Source: Podocnemis expansa (taxonomy: Eukaryota > Chordata > Testudines > Podocnemididae). Taken from it: a stretch of 64,000 bases of DNA. A program made the translations under genes and the position numbers. The notes under the pieces were generated by a model. The model was not told where the DNA came from and made no database searches. It saw nothing but the letters and a program-made list of their open reading frames with translations. Shown piece by piece: positions 32,386-44,361 of this stretch. Position 1 is the stretch's first letter. The number at the start of each line of letters is the position of its first letter. The stretch is taken from contig ML682125.1 in the NCBI GenBank assembly GCA_007922195.1, positions 186,001 to 250,000 of the forward strand, in the 5' to 3' direction.

Positions 32386-35300
32386 ACCAGGAACAGCCTG
32401 CTGGGCCAGTCCCAAGCCACCCACCCATCTGCCACAACCCCTGCAGGAAACTGGCTGCTGGCAGGGACATTGGCATGCAGCTGCTCCCAGCCCCCTTTCT
32501 AGCCTGGAGGGCTCCTGAGCCCCACTGAAAGCCCGTCAGAGAAGGCCCTGAGTGTCTGTGCAGCACCTAGCACCTTAGCTGCACTTCAGTGATACTGTCT
32601 GCCTGAATCCCAGCTTGCCTCCACATACAGGCCAGCAATAAAATGGGGGGGCTGGATTTGAGAGATTCCCTCCTTGATTCTATCACTGCCCGTCTCTCTG
32701 GAAGTCCCCCCAAGGGGGCTGCAGGACCCTGTGGGGTGGGTTCGTGTAGCCCCCTTGGCACATGGCTTTCCTTGGGGCAGGGAAAGGAGGCCTCCCAGCC
32801 ATGACTCTGCCCTGCGCCTCCATTGCTGTGCATGGCAGCCTGCCCAGTGTGAGCACAGGCGCCATGACGCAGGCTTGGCAGGGGGCGATGGCCACCCTGA
32901 TGCCCATCCCATGCCCCTGCAATGTGGCTGGCTCCCTGGGGTGTCTCCTGCCCTCCAGCAGCGCCAGGGCTGGCCGAATCTACCCCCTCCCCAGGTTGTT
33001 AGGCAGCTGGGCGGCCTTCCATTAGGATTACATCAGCGCAGCGGAGAAGTGGGCTGGAAAACAAAGCTCTCCCAGGGGCCGTAGTGCAGCCTTAGTAACA
33101 TGTCCCGGGAGGGGGGAGGATGAGCCGGCTGATGCTGCCTGGAGCAGGGAGGCGAAAGCAGCAATTGGTGGTGGATGGTCCCCGAGCCCTGCCAGCCCAC
33201 AGCTGCATTCCCATCCCTTGCTTGTGCCAAGATGCCGACCCCATCCCTTCTCTGGCATCCATGGGCTTCGGTTACAGCCACCTGCAGTTAACGCACCGTT
33301 TACAGAACAACCCCTGTGCGAGCCATTGAGTCGCCCAGCGCACGCCCCTGCCCCCAGCATGGGCAAATACCAGGGCTCTGCAGGGCCTCCCCCACAAGCT
33401 ACCGGGCCCCTGACAGCTCAACCTGGGGCTCCCAGCAGCTCTTGAGGGTCCCCATGATGCGGCAGGACGGGGTCACGCTAGCTCTTTGGGAGCTACATGG
33501 ATGGAAAGGCCAGGCCCACCCTGGCACATGGCCCAGGGGCAAACCGGCTGCTGATTGCACACACCCGGTGCTGGCAGGAGCCGGTCTCAGCGCCCTGGTG
33601 AGGGTTACGGCGTCTCTCTCTGGCCATGAACCGGCACGTGGTGCCAGGAGTGTTTCAGGGCTTTCGTCCACGGAGGCGACTGCCCTGTTTGTTGAAAGCC
33701 CTGGCTCTGAGCCCTGTGCTGGCCACCCAGCAAGGAGCCGCCAGCCACAGGATCCAGCCCACTCGCTGATCCCTGGGTGATGCAGAGGCAGAAAGGCAGG
33801 AGATCCAGAATAGGGCTTAATTTGGGCCAGGGTTTGCCAGCGCTGGGCCCAGCCTCTCCAGGCTTGGCTGTTTGCTGCCCCAGCACATCTGGGCATGCTG
33901 GCCTGGCCCCTCTGGGCCTGGCGGTTCGTAGCTCTGGCAGCTCTGCACTTGCCACAACAGTTACGGATGTAGAAAAACTGCTTGAGCCATGGCCCCTATG
34001 TCAATGTGAGTTAAGCTGTTAGTGGGGCGCCTGTTAGATGCTTCAATTCTCAGGCTGCTCCCCTCCAAACCAGCTTCCCTCTGCAGGGGCAGGAAAAAGC
34101 CCCAGGACACGGGGCCCGAAGGCCATTGACACGAATGCGAATCCTCCCACTGCCTTTGAACCAAGCCCAGCCCAGGGGACTGATCCAGCAGCAGCTTGTG
34201 CAGTTTCTGTTTGGGCTCCATGGGTCTCACTCCCTGTGGGTGATGTGGTGCCACTCCACGTGCTGAGACAAAGTGCTGCAGCCCCCATGTGGGTTTGAAG
34301 AAAGTGGTGAGAGCCCTGCAGTGCCCTGGCCCAGGGAAGGGGCACTGAACTGTGTTCTGGACCCGGTTCCTCCACTGATCGCCGATAATGTTTCGGTGTG
34401 TTTTACAGCCCTCCCTGCCTTAGGGACCCACTGCCCTGGGAAGGGGTCGCATGGACTCTTCCACCATAAACTGACTGAGAGCTTGTGTCAGTCTCCTTAG
34501 GCAGAGCAGGCATGGAGCCCGGCTTTCCCAGGAAGGTGGTCCAGGACTGGCGTTTATGTGATTCACACGAACACAGCGTGACAGAGGGTCATGCTTTGCA
34601 AACCAGTAGTCCATGCTCTGCTCTCGAGGGCCGGGCACAGAAAGCGAGAATGCCAATGCCTGTGTCCCACAGCTCCAATGCTGCCCCACATGGTCTGGTC
34701 CACCCAGGGGGTAACAGCTGCCTTTCTTACTCCTCTGAGGCCAGGGGTGCTGACCCGACTCGTATCCTTGTTTGCTGGGGCTCCCCCGCCTGCCTGTCAC
34801 CATCTCGTGTCCGATACTTAGATTGTGAGTGTGTCGGTGCAGGACCTGTCTTTGTCCTGGGTTTGTACAGCACCTAGCACAGTGGGGGAGTTGGCCGTGC
34901 TAGCTAGGCAGTCTGGTCATACAGATACTGTGTAGAAGCAGATGAGGTCTGAGGGGTAGATGTGAAGATTCAAATGCTGCACAGGGGGATGGGGTGGTGC
35001 TGAAAAAACACCTGTCTAACTGTGAGTGTAGGACCCCGGAACAGCTGTGGGTGGGCTGGCATGGTGCAGACTGTTATATCTGGGCGCTGCCTTACGATTG
35101 TCCATCTGGGGGGGTGGGAGCTGTGCCTTTAAGAACCAGGTGGGGCAGGCTGAGAGTGTTTGAGAGAGGGGCCATGTGTGGGACACCCAGGCTGCTGGAG
35201 CCCCAGGAAGGTCTGGCTGAGCTCCCCGCACAGTCTCTAAGGCCTCCAAGCCTGGGGACTCTGCTGCTGAGGAGCTGCTCGCCGACAGGTCCCTGGTCTG

Positions 35301-35659
35301 AATCCTGCCCAGCTCGGCCCAGGGTGGATGCTGTTCCCATGGAATGGAAGTTCAGCAGCCCATCTATGAGGGTGAATTTGTGGGGACTGAGCACCAGCGC
35401 CAGGTCACAAACTCTCTCCCACTTTCCTGCAGTGTGAGCGCCTCAGGACAAGGTCTAGCTGTGTTCGTACAGCACCTAGCACGACGGGGCCTGGTCTTAC
35501 CTGGAGCCTCTCGCAAGACCTCTGAGCAGGGCCACAATCTCCTGCATCCCTGGACGTCTGTGAGTTGGCCCCTGTGTGACTGATACACCCATGGCAGGCC
35601 GGAAGGGGAGCCCAAAGAGAAGTTGGGATTATTTCTGAAACAGTAAGTCTCCTCGAGTT

Positions 35660-35925
35660 GCGGGCCAGCCTCTGGCAGGGGAGCCATCTGTTCCACCGTG
35701 GGGGACCGGCTTGGGGGGCCCTCCATCTCACCATGGGGGACTGGCTCAGGGGGCAGTCTGTCTCACCGTGGGGTGCCTGTCTGTCTCGCCCCATGGGACC
35801 CACTGGGGGGCCCATCCGTCTCACCCTGGGAGATCTACTTTGGGCCGTCCATCTCACCCTGAGGGACCGGATGGAGGGGACAGTGTCCCTCTCACCGCAG
35901 GTGACTGGCTGGGGGTGGTGAGCCA
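35660..35925 (+). repeat. Degenerate minisatellite, about 35-40 bp units
   Basis: Six to seven units built on CCATCTCACCATGGGGGACT, GTCTGTCTCACCGTGGGG, CCATCCGTCTCACCCTGGG and CCATCTCACCCTGAGGGACC, alternating with GGCTTGGGGGGCC-like stretches. Confidence 0.7.
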
Positions 35926-37589
35926 GGGTCCGAGGTCCTGGGACACGTCTCCTTCCCTTGCTGGTAGAGGGCTGGGAGCAAAGCCAAGTGCCCCAGCAGA
36001 GGGATGCTGTTCCTCATGGCCAGAGCCCATCCACTCCTCTGCCAGGGCAGCTGACTCTTTCTGCTGTCCTGGGGTGAGGCTGCCAGCTGCCCCTCGGTGC
36101 CGGAGCCTCTGAGGAAGCTTGACACTTACTGGGCAGTTTTTTGCCATCTGCACAGTTCTAGGGGTGGACGCACGAACCCCAAGTCCCATGGCCTGCCGGA
36201 CTAGGAGACCCTCTGCACTGAGACAGGCGGCAACTTTGTGTGGCTTCAACCTGCCTGCCGTGATGCACCCAGGGCATCTTCAGTCCGAGTCTCCAGCACC
36301 TGATCCGCCACGAGCTGAGGGTACCTGAGCTCTCCCCATCTGACTCCCCTTGCAGGGAGGAGCCGGTGCAGAAAACCCAGCAGACCCTGCCCTTCCCTGT
36401 CCCATGCCAGCCTGTCCCTGGTGCCAAGTCCCCTACAAGGCCTGGGAGAAGGTGACCTCCTCTTGGCCCGCCGCCTGGGCTCCCCTCAAGCTGCCCCATC
36501 CCCTGCCTCACTCCTGTGCCCAGGCAGACAGGGGAAGGGGGACAAAACCACCTTGCACTCACCCCAGGCAGCTCCTGTCCCCTGGACTGGGCCAGATGTC
36601 CCACGCTCACCCCCCAACAATGCCAACTCAATGTGGCGCTTCCACAAGGCATGCCTGGTCTCAGCATCCAACACGGGAGCCAGGCCCAGCCACGGGACAG
36701 GAGCCACCGTGGGGGTTAAGTGTGGGGTCGACTCACTGTTCAGCCCCTCCCTGTCCCTGCTCGGGAGCCACTGTCTGGGAACAAAGTCAGGGCCAAACAG
36801 ACTGATCCCCCTACCCGTGTCCCCCCTCTGCCCCACAGCTCTGCCGCTCCGTCCCCCGAGAGCCTGGCCAGGTGATGCCAGGGCCTTGCCCAGCCCGCAG
36901 AGAAGCTGGCACTGGCCCATCTGATCTGGGGTGCTCGACCGGCTGCCACTGCTCTGGTCCCGGGTCCCTCGCTTGCCATCCTGTCAGGCCTGGCTGCAAT
37001 TAAGGATTTCCCTGCAGCCCCCAGGTTCTCCTATCCTCTCCCTCTAGTGGACTAGTTATGCCATGTGGTCATTTTAGTTATTTTCCAACCTCCCCTCCCA
37101 TAAATTCAAACCCCTGCCCCATACCCCGTGTGTCACCTGAGCCCTTTCCCCTCCCTCTGTAGCTTCTGGCTGCCTCTGCCCATGGAGATAGCTCTGGAAG
37201 GCTAGAGCCCAGGGCTGTGCGCTGAACCACAGTGCTGGTGCTGGATCCAAGCCCCAGTCTGCCGGGGGGAAGCTTGGATCTGTGGCCTTCTGACTCCTTG
37301 GGGAGAGAGCTAAGACTGAAGCAGCACCAGACACAAATGAACTCATCGGTGACCTCTGAGTGATGCAGTTGGATTCTCCTAAATCTCCTTTTGCTTTTCT
37401 TCTGGACTGGAGTCTGGAAACTCAAGTGCAGTCAACCATCCCAATTCACTCTGAGTGTCTGAGCCCATCAAAAAGTCCTTGGTGTTGTACGGTGGGGCAA
37501 TATCAAGTGGGAGGAGGGAGTTGTTATCACCACAATAGGCAGCATCCATGAGGCTATGGCCAGAATATCCGTCAGGTCCAGGGGCTGCC

Positions 37590-38250
37590 CGTTAAGAAAT
37601 GTTGACACACTGGAGAGGGTTCAGAGAAGAGAGAGAACTATTGGAGGTCTGAAAAACCGGCCGTATGGCGACTGACTGAAGAACGCCAGCTGGCTGTGGT
37701 TGAGGGAAGGTTCAGAGGTGACTTGGTCATGATCTCTAAGTAGCTACATAAGGAGATGAGTAGAGCCCTGCAAATATGCGGATATCTGCAGATATCTGCA
37801 TTATACCTGCATCCGCAGATACAAGATGGATATCCACAGACCATTTCTTGCGGATGCAGATCAGATACACGTCCACATATTTTAACCTTCACAGAGCTAG
37901 AACCCTGCAAATATGCGGATATCTGTAGACATCTGCATTATAGCCTCATCCACAGATACAACACGGATATCTGCAGACCATTTCTTGAGGATGTGGATCG
38001 GATACGGATCCATGTATTTGTATCCGTGTAGGGCTCTAGAGATGAGGTCTTTAAACTACCGAAGTCAGAACAAGATGCAAAGGCTGGGAGCTGAAACTGA
38101 ACAAAACAGACTAGAAATAAGGCACTGCTTGAAAACAATGTTTTGGACATAGTGATGGGTTTACTAAGGGAGGTAAATGCCCAGCTCTTACAACAGTTGG
38201 CTTTTGTCTGAAGAGACAGTGTGCCGAATACAGTGTTCAGATCTCCCTGT
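37590..38250 (+). mobile_element. CR1/L3-like LINE remnant split by a MITE
   Basis: Before the MITE, the sequence reads like the late ORF2 blocks (ACACTGGAGAGGGTTCAGAG corresponds to LERVQR; an LKNRPYGD-like piece follows). After it comes MQRLGAETEQNRLEIRHCLK, typical of the far C-terminus of some CR1/L3 elements. Frames are broken. Confidence 0.6.
37761..38038 (-). mobile_element. Dimeric hAT-type MITE (family B, copy 2)
   Basis: A 278-bp element with TAGAGCCCTGCA at the left and TGTAGGGCTCTA at the right. It is bounded by perfect 8-bp duplications GAGATGAG (37753-37760 and 38039-38046). The reverse complement follows the 15109 copy throughout: the same two half-units, the same internal terminus-like joint at about 37900, and the same GGATATCC-rich content. 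Confidence 0.9.
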
Positions 38251-38522
38251 TAAGCTGCTGATGCAAACATCATTATGACACCTACCTAGTGATTTTATTC
38301 CAGTGGGTGAGTGAGATCTCCAGTTACACACTTTTCTCAGGCCAGGCATGTCTGTCAAATGTTCAGAAGAATCAGATGGGTGTGGGGGGCTTTGTTTTTG
38401 TGTGTGCAGGTGAAACTACTTTGCCCGAGTGTTGAGTAAAAGGAACCTAGTATCTCTTTGTCCTTTAACTGTTCTGTGGAGTGTAAAATACCGGGGGGGG
38501 GGTGTTATTAATGTTTTTCCAT

Positions 38523-38923
38523 AAGCTATGTCCACACATACATCATTATTTTGAAATAAGTTATTTCGAAATAAAGTCCTTATTTTGAAATAAGTTAATT
38601 CGAATTAAGAAAATGTTAATTCGAATTAAGAGAAAGCCTGCTTTTGAAACAGCTGTTATTTTGAAATGGTTATTTTGAAATAAGGCCATTTGGACATGTT
38701 GTTTCAAAACAACATGTCCAAACGCCGTTATTTTAAAATAACCATTTTGAAATAACAGCCATTTCAAAATGAATGGGGTTTAAGCTGTTTCAAAATCACA
38801 ATTTTTATTTCGAAATGACAAAGCCTGTCATTTTGAAATAAGAAAACGTTGTGGGGACATTCAGTTTTTTATTTCGAAACAACCAGTGTTGTTTCGAAAT
38901 AAAAGACTCGTGTGGACATACCC
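38523..38923. mobile_element. Large palindromic AT-rich element (TTTCGAAA-type)
   Basis: About 400 bp, TATGTCCACAC at the left and GTGTGGACATA at the right. The interior is filled with ATTTTGAAATAA / TTATTTCGAAATAA words in both senses. A central hairpin ACATGTTGTTTCAAAACAAC makes the two halves near inverted copies. It is non-coding. The type resembles palindromic MITEs common in turtle genomes (recalled, not checked). The target duplication is unclear (possibly ATA). Confidence 0.75.
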
Positions 38924-38924
38924 A

Positions 38925-39120
38925 TAGAATCATGGCAGATTAGGGTTGGAAGTTCAAACCCCTTCTCAGAGCAGCACCAAGCCAAGCTAAATCCCCCCAT
39001 CATGTCCTATCAACTCCCTCCTTTTTTAAAACCATTTCTCTAAGTTTGGACACTTTTCCCCAGGGAGAAAACCAATAGCCGGACAGCTAAGAGCAGATGA
39101 GTGAGTGATTCCTCATCTCT
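38925..39120 (-). mobile_element. CR1 LINE 3' fragment, diverged
   Basis: On the + strand it starts ATAGAATCATGGCAGATTAG then GGTTGGAAGTTCAAACCCC, the reverse complement of a CR1 tail. Weak similarity continues into the C-terminal coding end. It directly abuts the palindromic element. Confidence 0.6.
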
Positions 39121-40148
39121 GCCTATATCTGTTAGGAAGCCCCAGGAGAGTTACCAAGGATTGCTTGGATAATGCACCAGTTTTTAACTGCAAGGGTGGT
39201 ACTGCCCATGGGAGCACCTAGCTTCTCCATCGCCTGAAGTCTTAGTTCTGACCAAGACTTTGTGTCTTTCTGAAAGATTTGCTCTAGCTCAGCCTGGCTG
39301 CAGGAAACGCTGGATGAAGTTTGCTGGCCTGTGTTATTGGAGGAGCTGACATCGCAGCAGTCCCTTGAAGCCTGCAAACCCTCGACTGCATGGACAGCCC
39401 AGTGCCCATGGTTCTTTTCTGCAAGGTGCCCCCTTTCCCTTGGCTGCATGTTTGGCTGCAGTGGGTCATGTTAGCATGGTTGTCCGTCTGGAAGGGGAGT
39501 GTTTGGTGTGGCTCCCCTGGGTAGGATGCTGCAAACACTTCAAGGGGCAGCCCCAGCCTCCAGAGAACGGGAGGCTAACTAACCACAGCTTATAGATGGG
39601 GAAACTGAGGCCCAGACTCAGCCCACACAGGGAGCCTATAGCACAGACAGAAGCTTCACCCTGCTGCTCTGCACCCCAGCCCCTCTCCTTCTCCAGCTTG
39701 TGCCTGGCTGTGAACTGCAGTCCTGCCCGCTCAGGTGGTGCAGCATACAGCAGGTTTCCACCATTGCAGCTGGTATCGTACTTCGATAGTGACACTGCTT
39801 TCCCCTGGTGGCACTGACGTTTGCACAGCACTTGCCACACAAGAACAGGGACACATGCTGAGGTTCCCCTCCTCTGGCCTGCCTGGATGGTGGGGTCAGG
39901 ACCGCAGCCCTTGGATTTCTGCACCCTGTTCCTTGGGACATTCCTCTTCCTTGATAGCTGTTCCTTCCTTGCTGCAACCACATACGCGCCCCTGTTGGGT
40001 GAGCACCTTGTCACACTTCCAGATTGGGATTGTGGCTCCTGTGCTTTTTTAATCCCCCACAACCCAGTCTCACCAGCCCCCTTCTTGTGCACCACAATCC
40101 CCCTGGGAACGCCTGGTCCAAGGCATGGCACTTAGCTGGGCGTCAGGG
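39121..40148. other. Intergenic stretch, nothing certain
   Basis: No family was recognised. A minus-strand open frame at 39132-39449 is discussed under rejected items. Confidence 0.4.
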
Positions 40149-40749
40149 TGTGATGAAGTAAGAAAACCTCTTGGGTTACTGTGGTTCTTCTTTTTCCTGT
40201 TCTTTGGTGATGGTATTCTGGTGATGGGACACAGGGGTGTGATAACTATAGGTACCACTAGGGGGGAAGAGGCTTTAGTGCGACCTTACCTGGACCCCCT
40301 GGGGGTGACAGGTTGTGGCTGGTTTAGACCAGGGGCAGGGCAGCTGGATAGAGAGGAGAACAAAGGGGAGAGAGGGGAAGAAGGAAGATGGAGGTCGGAG
40401 GGGCAGGACCTCCAGGGCTTGTCCTGGGGGTTTACTATCTGCCCTCCTAGGTGATCTGAGAGCCAACTGTCCTAGCTGCTGTGCTAAGTGGATTGCTAAT
40501 AAACCCTCTGACTGCTACACTGGCTGAGTGTCACTGCTGATTGGAACGGCTGGGACCCTCGTAGGGGGAGGACCCCCCCCCCAAGGGAGACCAGACAGAG
40601 CAAGGATCGGACTCTCTGGGCCTGGATTTGGGAAGCTGGCTACAGGTAGCGTGGAGACCCTGGTGAATGGGAGAAAGCTCCACCGTAGCAGAGTCCTGGA
40701 GGCTGTGAACAGAGGGGATCAAAGAGGCTTTTCTGGGTTCTCCGTGACA
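40149..40749 (+). mobile_element. Solo LTR, plus orientation
   Basis: A 601-bp LTR running TGTGATGAAGTAAG to CTCCGTGACA, flanked by the 5-bp duplication CAGGG (40144-40148 and 40750-40754). A poly(A) signal, GCTAATAAACCCTCTGAC, lies near 40495. The TG...CA ends and 5-bp duplication indicate an endogenous-retrovirus-type LTR. No retroviral genes adjoin, so it is a recombined solo LTR. It is about 94-95 percent identical by eye to the inverted copy at 44362. Confidence 0.88.
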
Positions 40750-41029
40750 CAGGGTCATGTCCCTCAAGGGGGACCAAGACCCCTTGTTTGACCTGGAGTT
40801 CACATCCTCTGTCTGCGATCACAGTCCCCATTCACAGCAGTGTCCTTGGAAACACCGGGACACACTGGCAAACCTCCACCTTGGTCCTGCCAGCCTCCAA
40901 GGTGGTGGGCGATAAGTACCAGGCTCCCCTGAGAAGTTCCCGTACTCGGTGAAGCTCCCAGTTGGCGGAAGCCGTCTGGGGTAGGCAGGGCTGCCCTGAT
41001 TCACCCCCTGGTTCCCTGGGGACTAGAAG

Positions 41030-41640
41030 ACTCAACCTCCTGGGTCGAAAGGCCTATTCAACTTCAGCCTTTCAGTTTAGGATTGCTAACCACCAGGCCT
41101 TGGTTAGCAGATATTGCTTAGATCTGTGGGACGCTATGAAGCGCTTTTGCAGCTTCGCCCCCCACAGGGACACCTGGAGGATTATGACACCTTCATAGAG
41201 GGAAGCACCTTGGCAGCCAGCGATGCCCTAACAGCAGCCTGGGATGCCTCGGACACGGCCAGCCGCGCCATTCTTACAGCCGTGGGTATGTGTCAAGTGG
41301 CCTGGCTCCAAGACTCACGCCTTCCTTAGGACTTGCAACAGCCCATATTAGACCTCCCCTTTGAGGGATGGTCTCTTTTTGCTCAGGCCACTGACTCCCT
41401 GATCCAGGCAACAGTGATGCAAGGTTGGCTCCAGAGCCCTGGGCTTGCTTACTCCTCAGATGCCCAGATGGTCACCCAGCCCGTTGCAACCCTGCGAACA
41501 CCTGGGATTAGGGGCCTTTCATTACACGACCCCTCTACATGAAGTGACTGCCCGCAAAGGGCCCTCATTCCATGGCACAGAGGGCCCTTCGTTAAGATGA
41601 TCAGTTTTGAAGGGGCCACCTTACCCTCCTTTGGCATCAA
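41030..41640 (+). pseudogene. DIRS-like gag remnant
   Basis: Successive frames give RKAYSTSAFQFRIANHQALV, then GHLEDYDTFIEGSTLAASDA and AWDASDTASRAILTAVGM, then AWLQDSRLP, a stop, and LDLPFEGWSLFAQATDSL. Vertebrate DIRS gag proteins show the same order (RIANYQA, a DTA/DAADTASR block, a WLQxSGLP block, DLPFEGxxLF). The frameshifts and the stop at about 41328 mark it as dead. The assignment rests on remembered motifs. Confidence 0.6.
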
Positions 41641-41849
41641 CCTTGAAGGTCAGGGCGATGCCCTAGGACTGCTTATGTCAGACTGCTCCCTCACACTCAG
41701 TAGCGGGATCTCTCTCCCCCCCAGTAACAATGCACTCATTCAGCCCTTGCTGCGCGACCCAGGAGTGTCGCTGGCTGGGGGAGGGACCCGGGGCACAGGC
41801 ACAGGCCCCGCCCCTGGCCCGCAGGCCCCGCCCCCAGCACACAAGCCCT

Positions 41850-42120
41850 GCCCCCTGGCTGGGAACGAGGCCACCGCGGCCACAGGCAACCAGCCCCGGA
41901 TCCCCGGTGAGGGACGGGGCCACCGCGGCAAGACCCCGGATCCCCGGCCAGGGCTGGGGCCACCGCAGCTGCTGGCAGCCGGGCCCCGGATCCCCAGCCA
42001 GAGAAGCGGCCACGGGTGGCCAGGTCCCAGATCCCTGGCCGGGGATGGAGCCACCATGGCCACCAGCAGCGGGGCCCTGGATCTCCGGCCCGATTGGGCC
42101 GGAGATCCAGGGCTCTGGAG
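41850..42120 (+). repeat. GC-rich VNTR with a terminal perfect hairpin
   Basis: About five units of roughly 50 bp built on CCCCGGATCCCCGGCCAGGG and GGGGCCACCGCGGCCA variants. The last unit ends in a perfect 18-bp inverted repeat: arms 42074-42091 and 42096-42113 with a 4-base GATT loop. Confidence 0.8.
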
Positions 42121-42599
42121 CTGGGGTTCGGGGCACATGCCCCGGAGTGCCCAGCACCAGCGACGCCCCTGGCGTGACCCCAGTGACCCTTTGGATCGAA
42201 CAGGGGCGAGACAACTGGAGGCCACCCTCCACGTGCGCCCAGATCTATTCGCATGGGCCCTTAGAGCCTTAGTGGGGAACCGGGGCTGATAGCGATACGA
42301 TGAGGAGGCACGGGCTGCTCCTCTCTCTACTCCAGCATCCGTACCCGGCTACAGCCCGTTGGGGCATGCAAGGAAGCATAGTCTTCCCCTTCTTTGTGTC
42401 CGGCCCCCCCCCCCCCCCCCGATTCGACACAGTGGGCCGGGCGTGAGCCTATTGTCATTGATCCTGAGCCAGTTTTTTAATTTCTCCACGCTGACCTGCG
42501 ATGGATTTTGGGGGGAAATAATCACAGGATGGCGCACTCCGACTCTTAGGTCCCAGGTAGGAGGGTGAGTTTGCACTCTCTTGTTCTCTTACCCCCCCC

Positions 42600-42960
42600 A
42601 CCTTCCCAGGTCCCGCACACCCCTCTAGATGTTCAGTGGGACCGTTGCGCCCCACTGTAGGGATATACCTCTTTTGGCTTCTGCTCCCGCCAAGGACAGT
42701 CTCCATTCCATGCTGGTTTGTTTGCCCCATGGGCAAACCTCGCGGGTAGCCCTCAGACAGGAGACTATTCTGTCCTGGCTTTTCCCCCTAACCAGGCACA
42801 GGGAAATCTCCTCTTCCCCAAGCCCCGGACAGCCAACTAAGAACTGTCTTGATCTTACTCCCCTGCTGATCCTTTCGTGAAGGAGGGCCTTCCTGGTAGC
42901 CATCATCTCAGCTAGACGAGTTTTCTGAATTGAGGGCTTTCTTCTCAATTCCTAACTAAC
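42600..42960 (+). pseudogene. Possible DIRS tyrosine recombinase remnant
   Basis: One frame gives NCLDLTPLLIL, a stop, then RRAFLVAIISARRVF. This resembles the KTAFLVAITSARRVSEL motif of vertebrate DIRS recombinases. The remainder is too degraded to follow. Position relative to the gag remnant and the terminal repeats fits a DIRS order (gag, RT, recombinase), but no clear RT was found. Confidence 0.4.
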
Positions 42961-44361
42961 CCTACACCCCCCCACACCCATTAGCAAAGGGAAGTAGCGG
43001 GTGAAGGAGCCCTCTCGCCTATCCCCAATGGGCTGCATTTAATTTTCTTTTCTTTGCAAGAGAGGCCTCATGAACCTCTCTCCTGAGACTCCTCCACCAG
43101 TATTCCCAGCCCCCAGTGATACCAAAGAGGTTCTGGGTGACTCCTCACCATGTCTGCCAGATGTCGGAGGGGCTCAAGAGTACACTTCTCACAGCCCAGA
43201 GCAGCCACCATTGGTACCTGCTCAAGTGGCTACACCTGAGCAAGTTCACTGAAGGACCCACGATCCTAACATAGGATTAGTTTCTTTGCAGAACTTCGGC
43301 CTCTGAGCAGATCCGCACAAGCCATAGCGGGCGGGAGAGTCTGGTGTTCTGAGTAGCTCACCGGTGATGAGCCCCCAATGCTCTTCGCATTTTTCCCCAG
43401 AGGGCATGGTAGCTTTCCTCCTGCACCTTTCTTTTGCAGGAACTGCCTTGTGCCTTTCTTTTGCTCTTCCCTGGGGTTTTTTCCTGCTACCTTCCCCTAC
43501 CTGGGATCTACCCAACCTCACTCCAATTTGAATGCACAGGGAGGTTTATCAGTAGGACCCCTCCCTCCCCTCGGAGTGAGGGGGACACAATCTGCCTCGA
43601 GTATCACCGAAGTTGTCATTTTCTCTCAGGAACAATGTGGGGCACCACATCGTTGGCCTTTCACAGACAGGGACCCAACACCTACAACTCACCGCCTGAC
43701 TTGAGGCAACCTGCCACGATATGAAAAGTTTTCTGCCCCATCACTTATGGCCAGGATGGTGACTAAATAGTTATCACTTGCGAGTCACATACCCACCCCC
43801 TCATTGCGGTCCTGGAGGCAAGAGGGCACGCTCCTCGAGATTAACCTGGCCTTCCTTTAAGAAGTGACCAGATAGCCCACGCTTGCTTCACGTTATCTTC
43901 CTTACGCGAGCCCTTGAACTGGGGTGGGGTGAAATGCACACCTACCCTTAGTTTTCGGAAACCCCTGCCTGCCATAACTATAAGATGGACCCTTTGTTTT
44001 CCTCTGTCTTTTGGCGCCCCCCCCCCCCCCCGGGTCTGGAAATGAGAATGATTTTCCCACTTCCCAGCCATTTCCTTCCTCAGTCACTCTGTGTTTCCGC
44101 ACTCTGCCGTGTTTGTTAACGGCCCGAATGACCCTCTTCGAAAGCTTTGAATGGGATTTCTTAAAGGTACCCAATCCCCTGTTCTGTCTGGTTTGTTGAT
44201 TACCCCCACCAAAAAGGACTCCCTGAGATGTCCCTGGCATGTCCCCCTCTCTCGTTACCCACTCCTCCACTTGAGGCACCCACATTGGCTGAATGCCTCT
44301 GGAGGGTTCAGATCCTTCATAGATAGGCCTACCAAATGCTTAGGTCTTGATCAGGGGACCC

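Larger units (their letters stand above)
27061..37590. other. Intergenic region between RNF145-like and EBF4
   Basis: Mostly GC-rich unique-looking DNA with many short open frames on both strands, as expected from GC content. No frame shows a recognisable domain, and I saw no splice-bounded conserved exon. Repeats inside are listed separately (29120-29305, 32095-32385, 35660-35925). Short copies of the dispersed phrase TACAGCACCTAGCAC occur near 34865 and 35468, and GCAGCACCTAGCACC near 32558, likely tails of an old SINE or LINE. Confidence 0.55.
40750..44361 (+). mobile_element. DIRS-like retroelement remnant (interior)
   Basis: The DNA between the two solo LTRs contains gag-like (41030-41420) and possibly recombinase-like (42600-42960) protein traces of DIRS elements, a GC-rich VNTR (41850-42120), and much sequence I cannot assign. 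The LTRs inserted into it later, each with its own target duplication. Confidence 0.5.

Noticed and set aside
27061..37590. Numerous 100-240 codon open frames in the intergenic GC-rich region
   Set aside because: They occur on both strands in overlapping frames, show no domain motifs and match what high GC content produces by chance.
39132..39449. Minus-strand open frame with a WSELRLQAMEKLGAP stretch, resembling the end of a Myb/SANT-like domain
   Set aside because: Only about 20 residues look suggestive; no upstream helices, neighbour motifs or splice borders support a gene.
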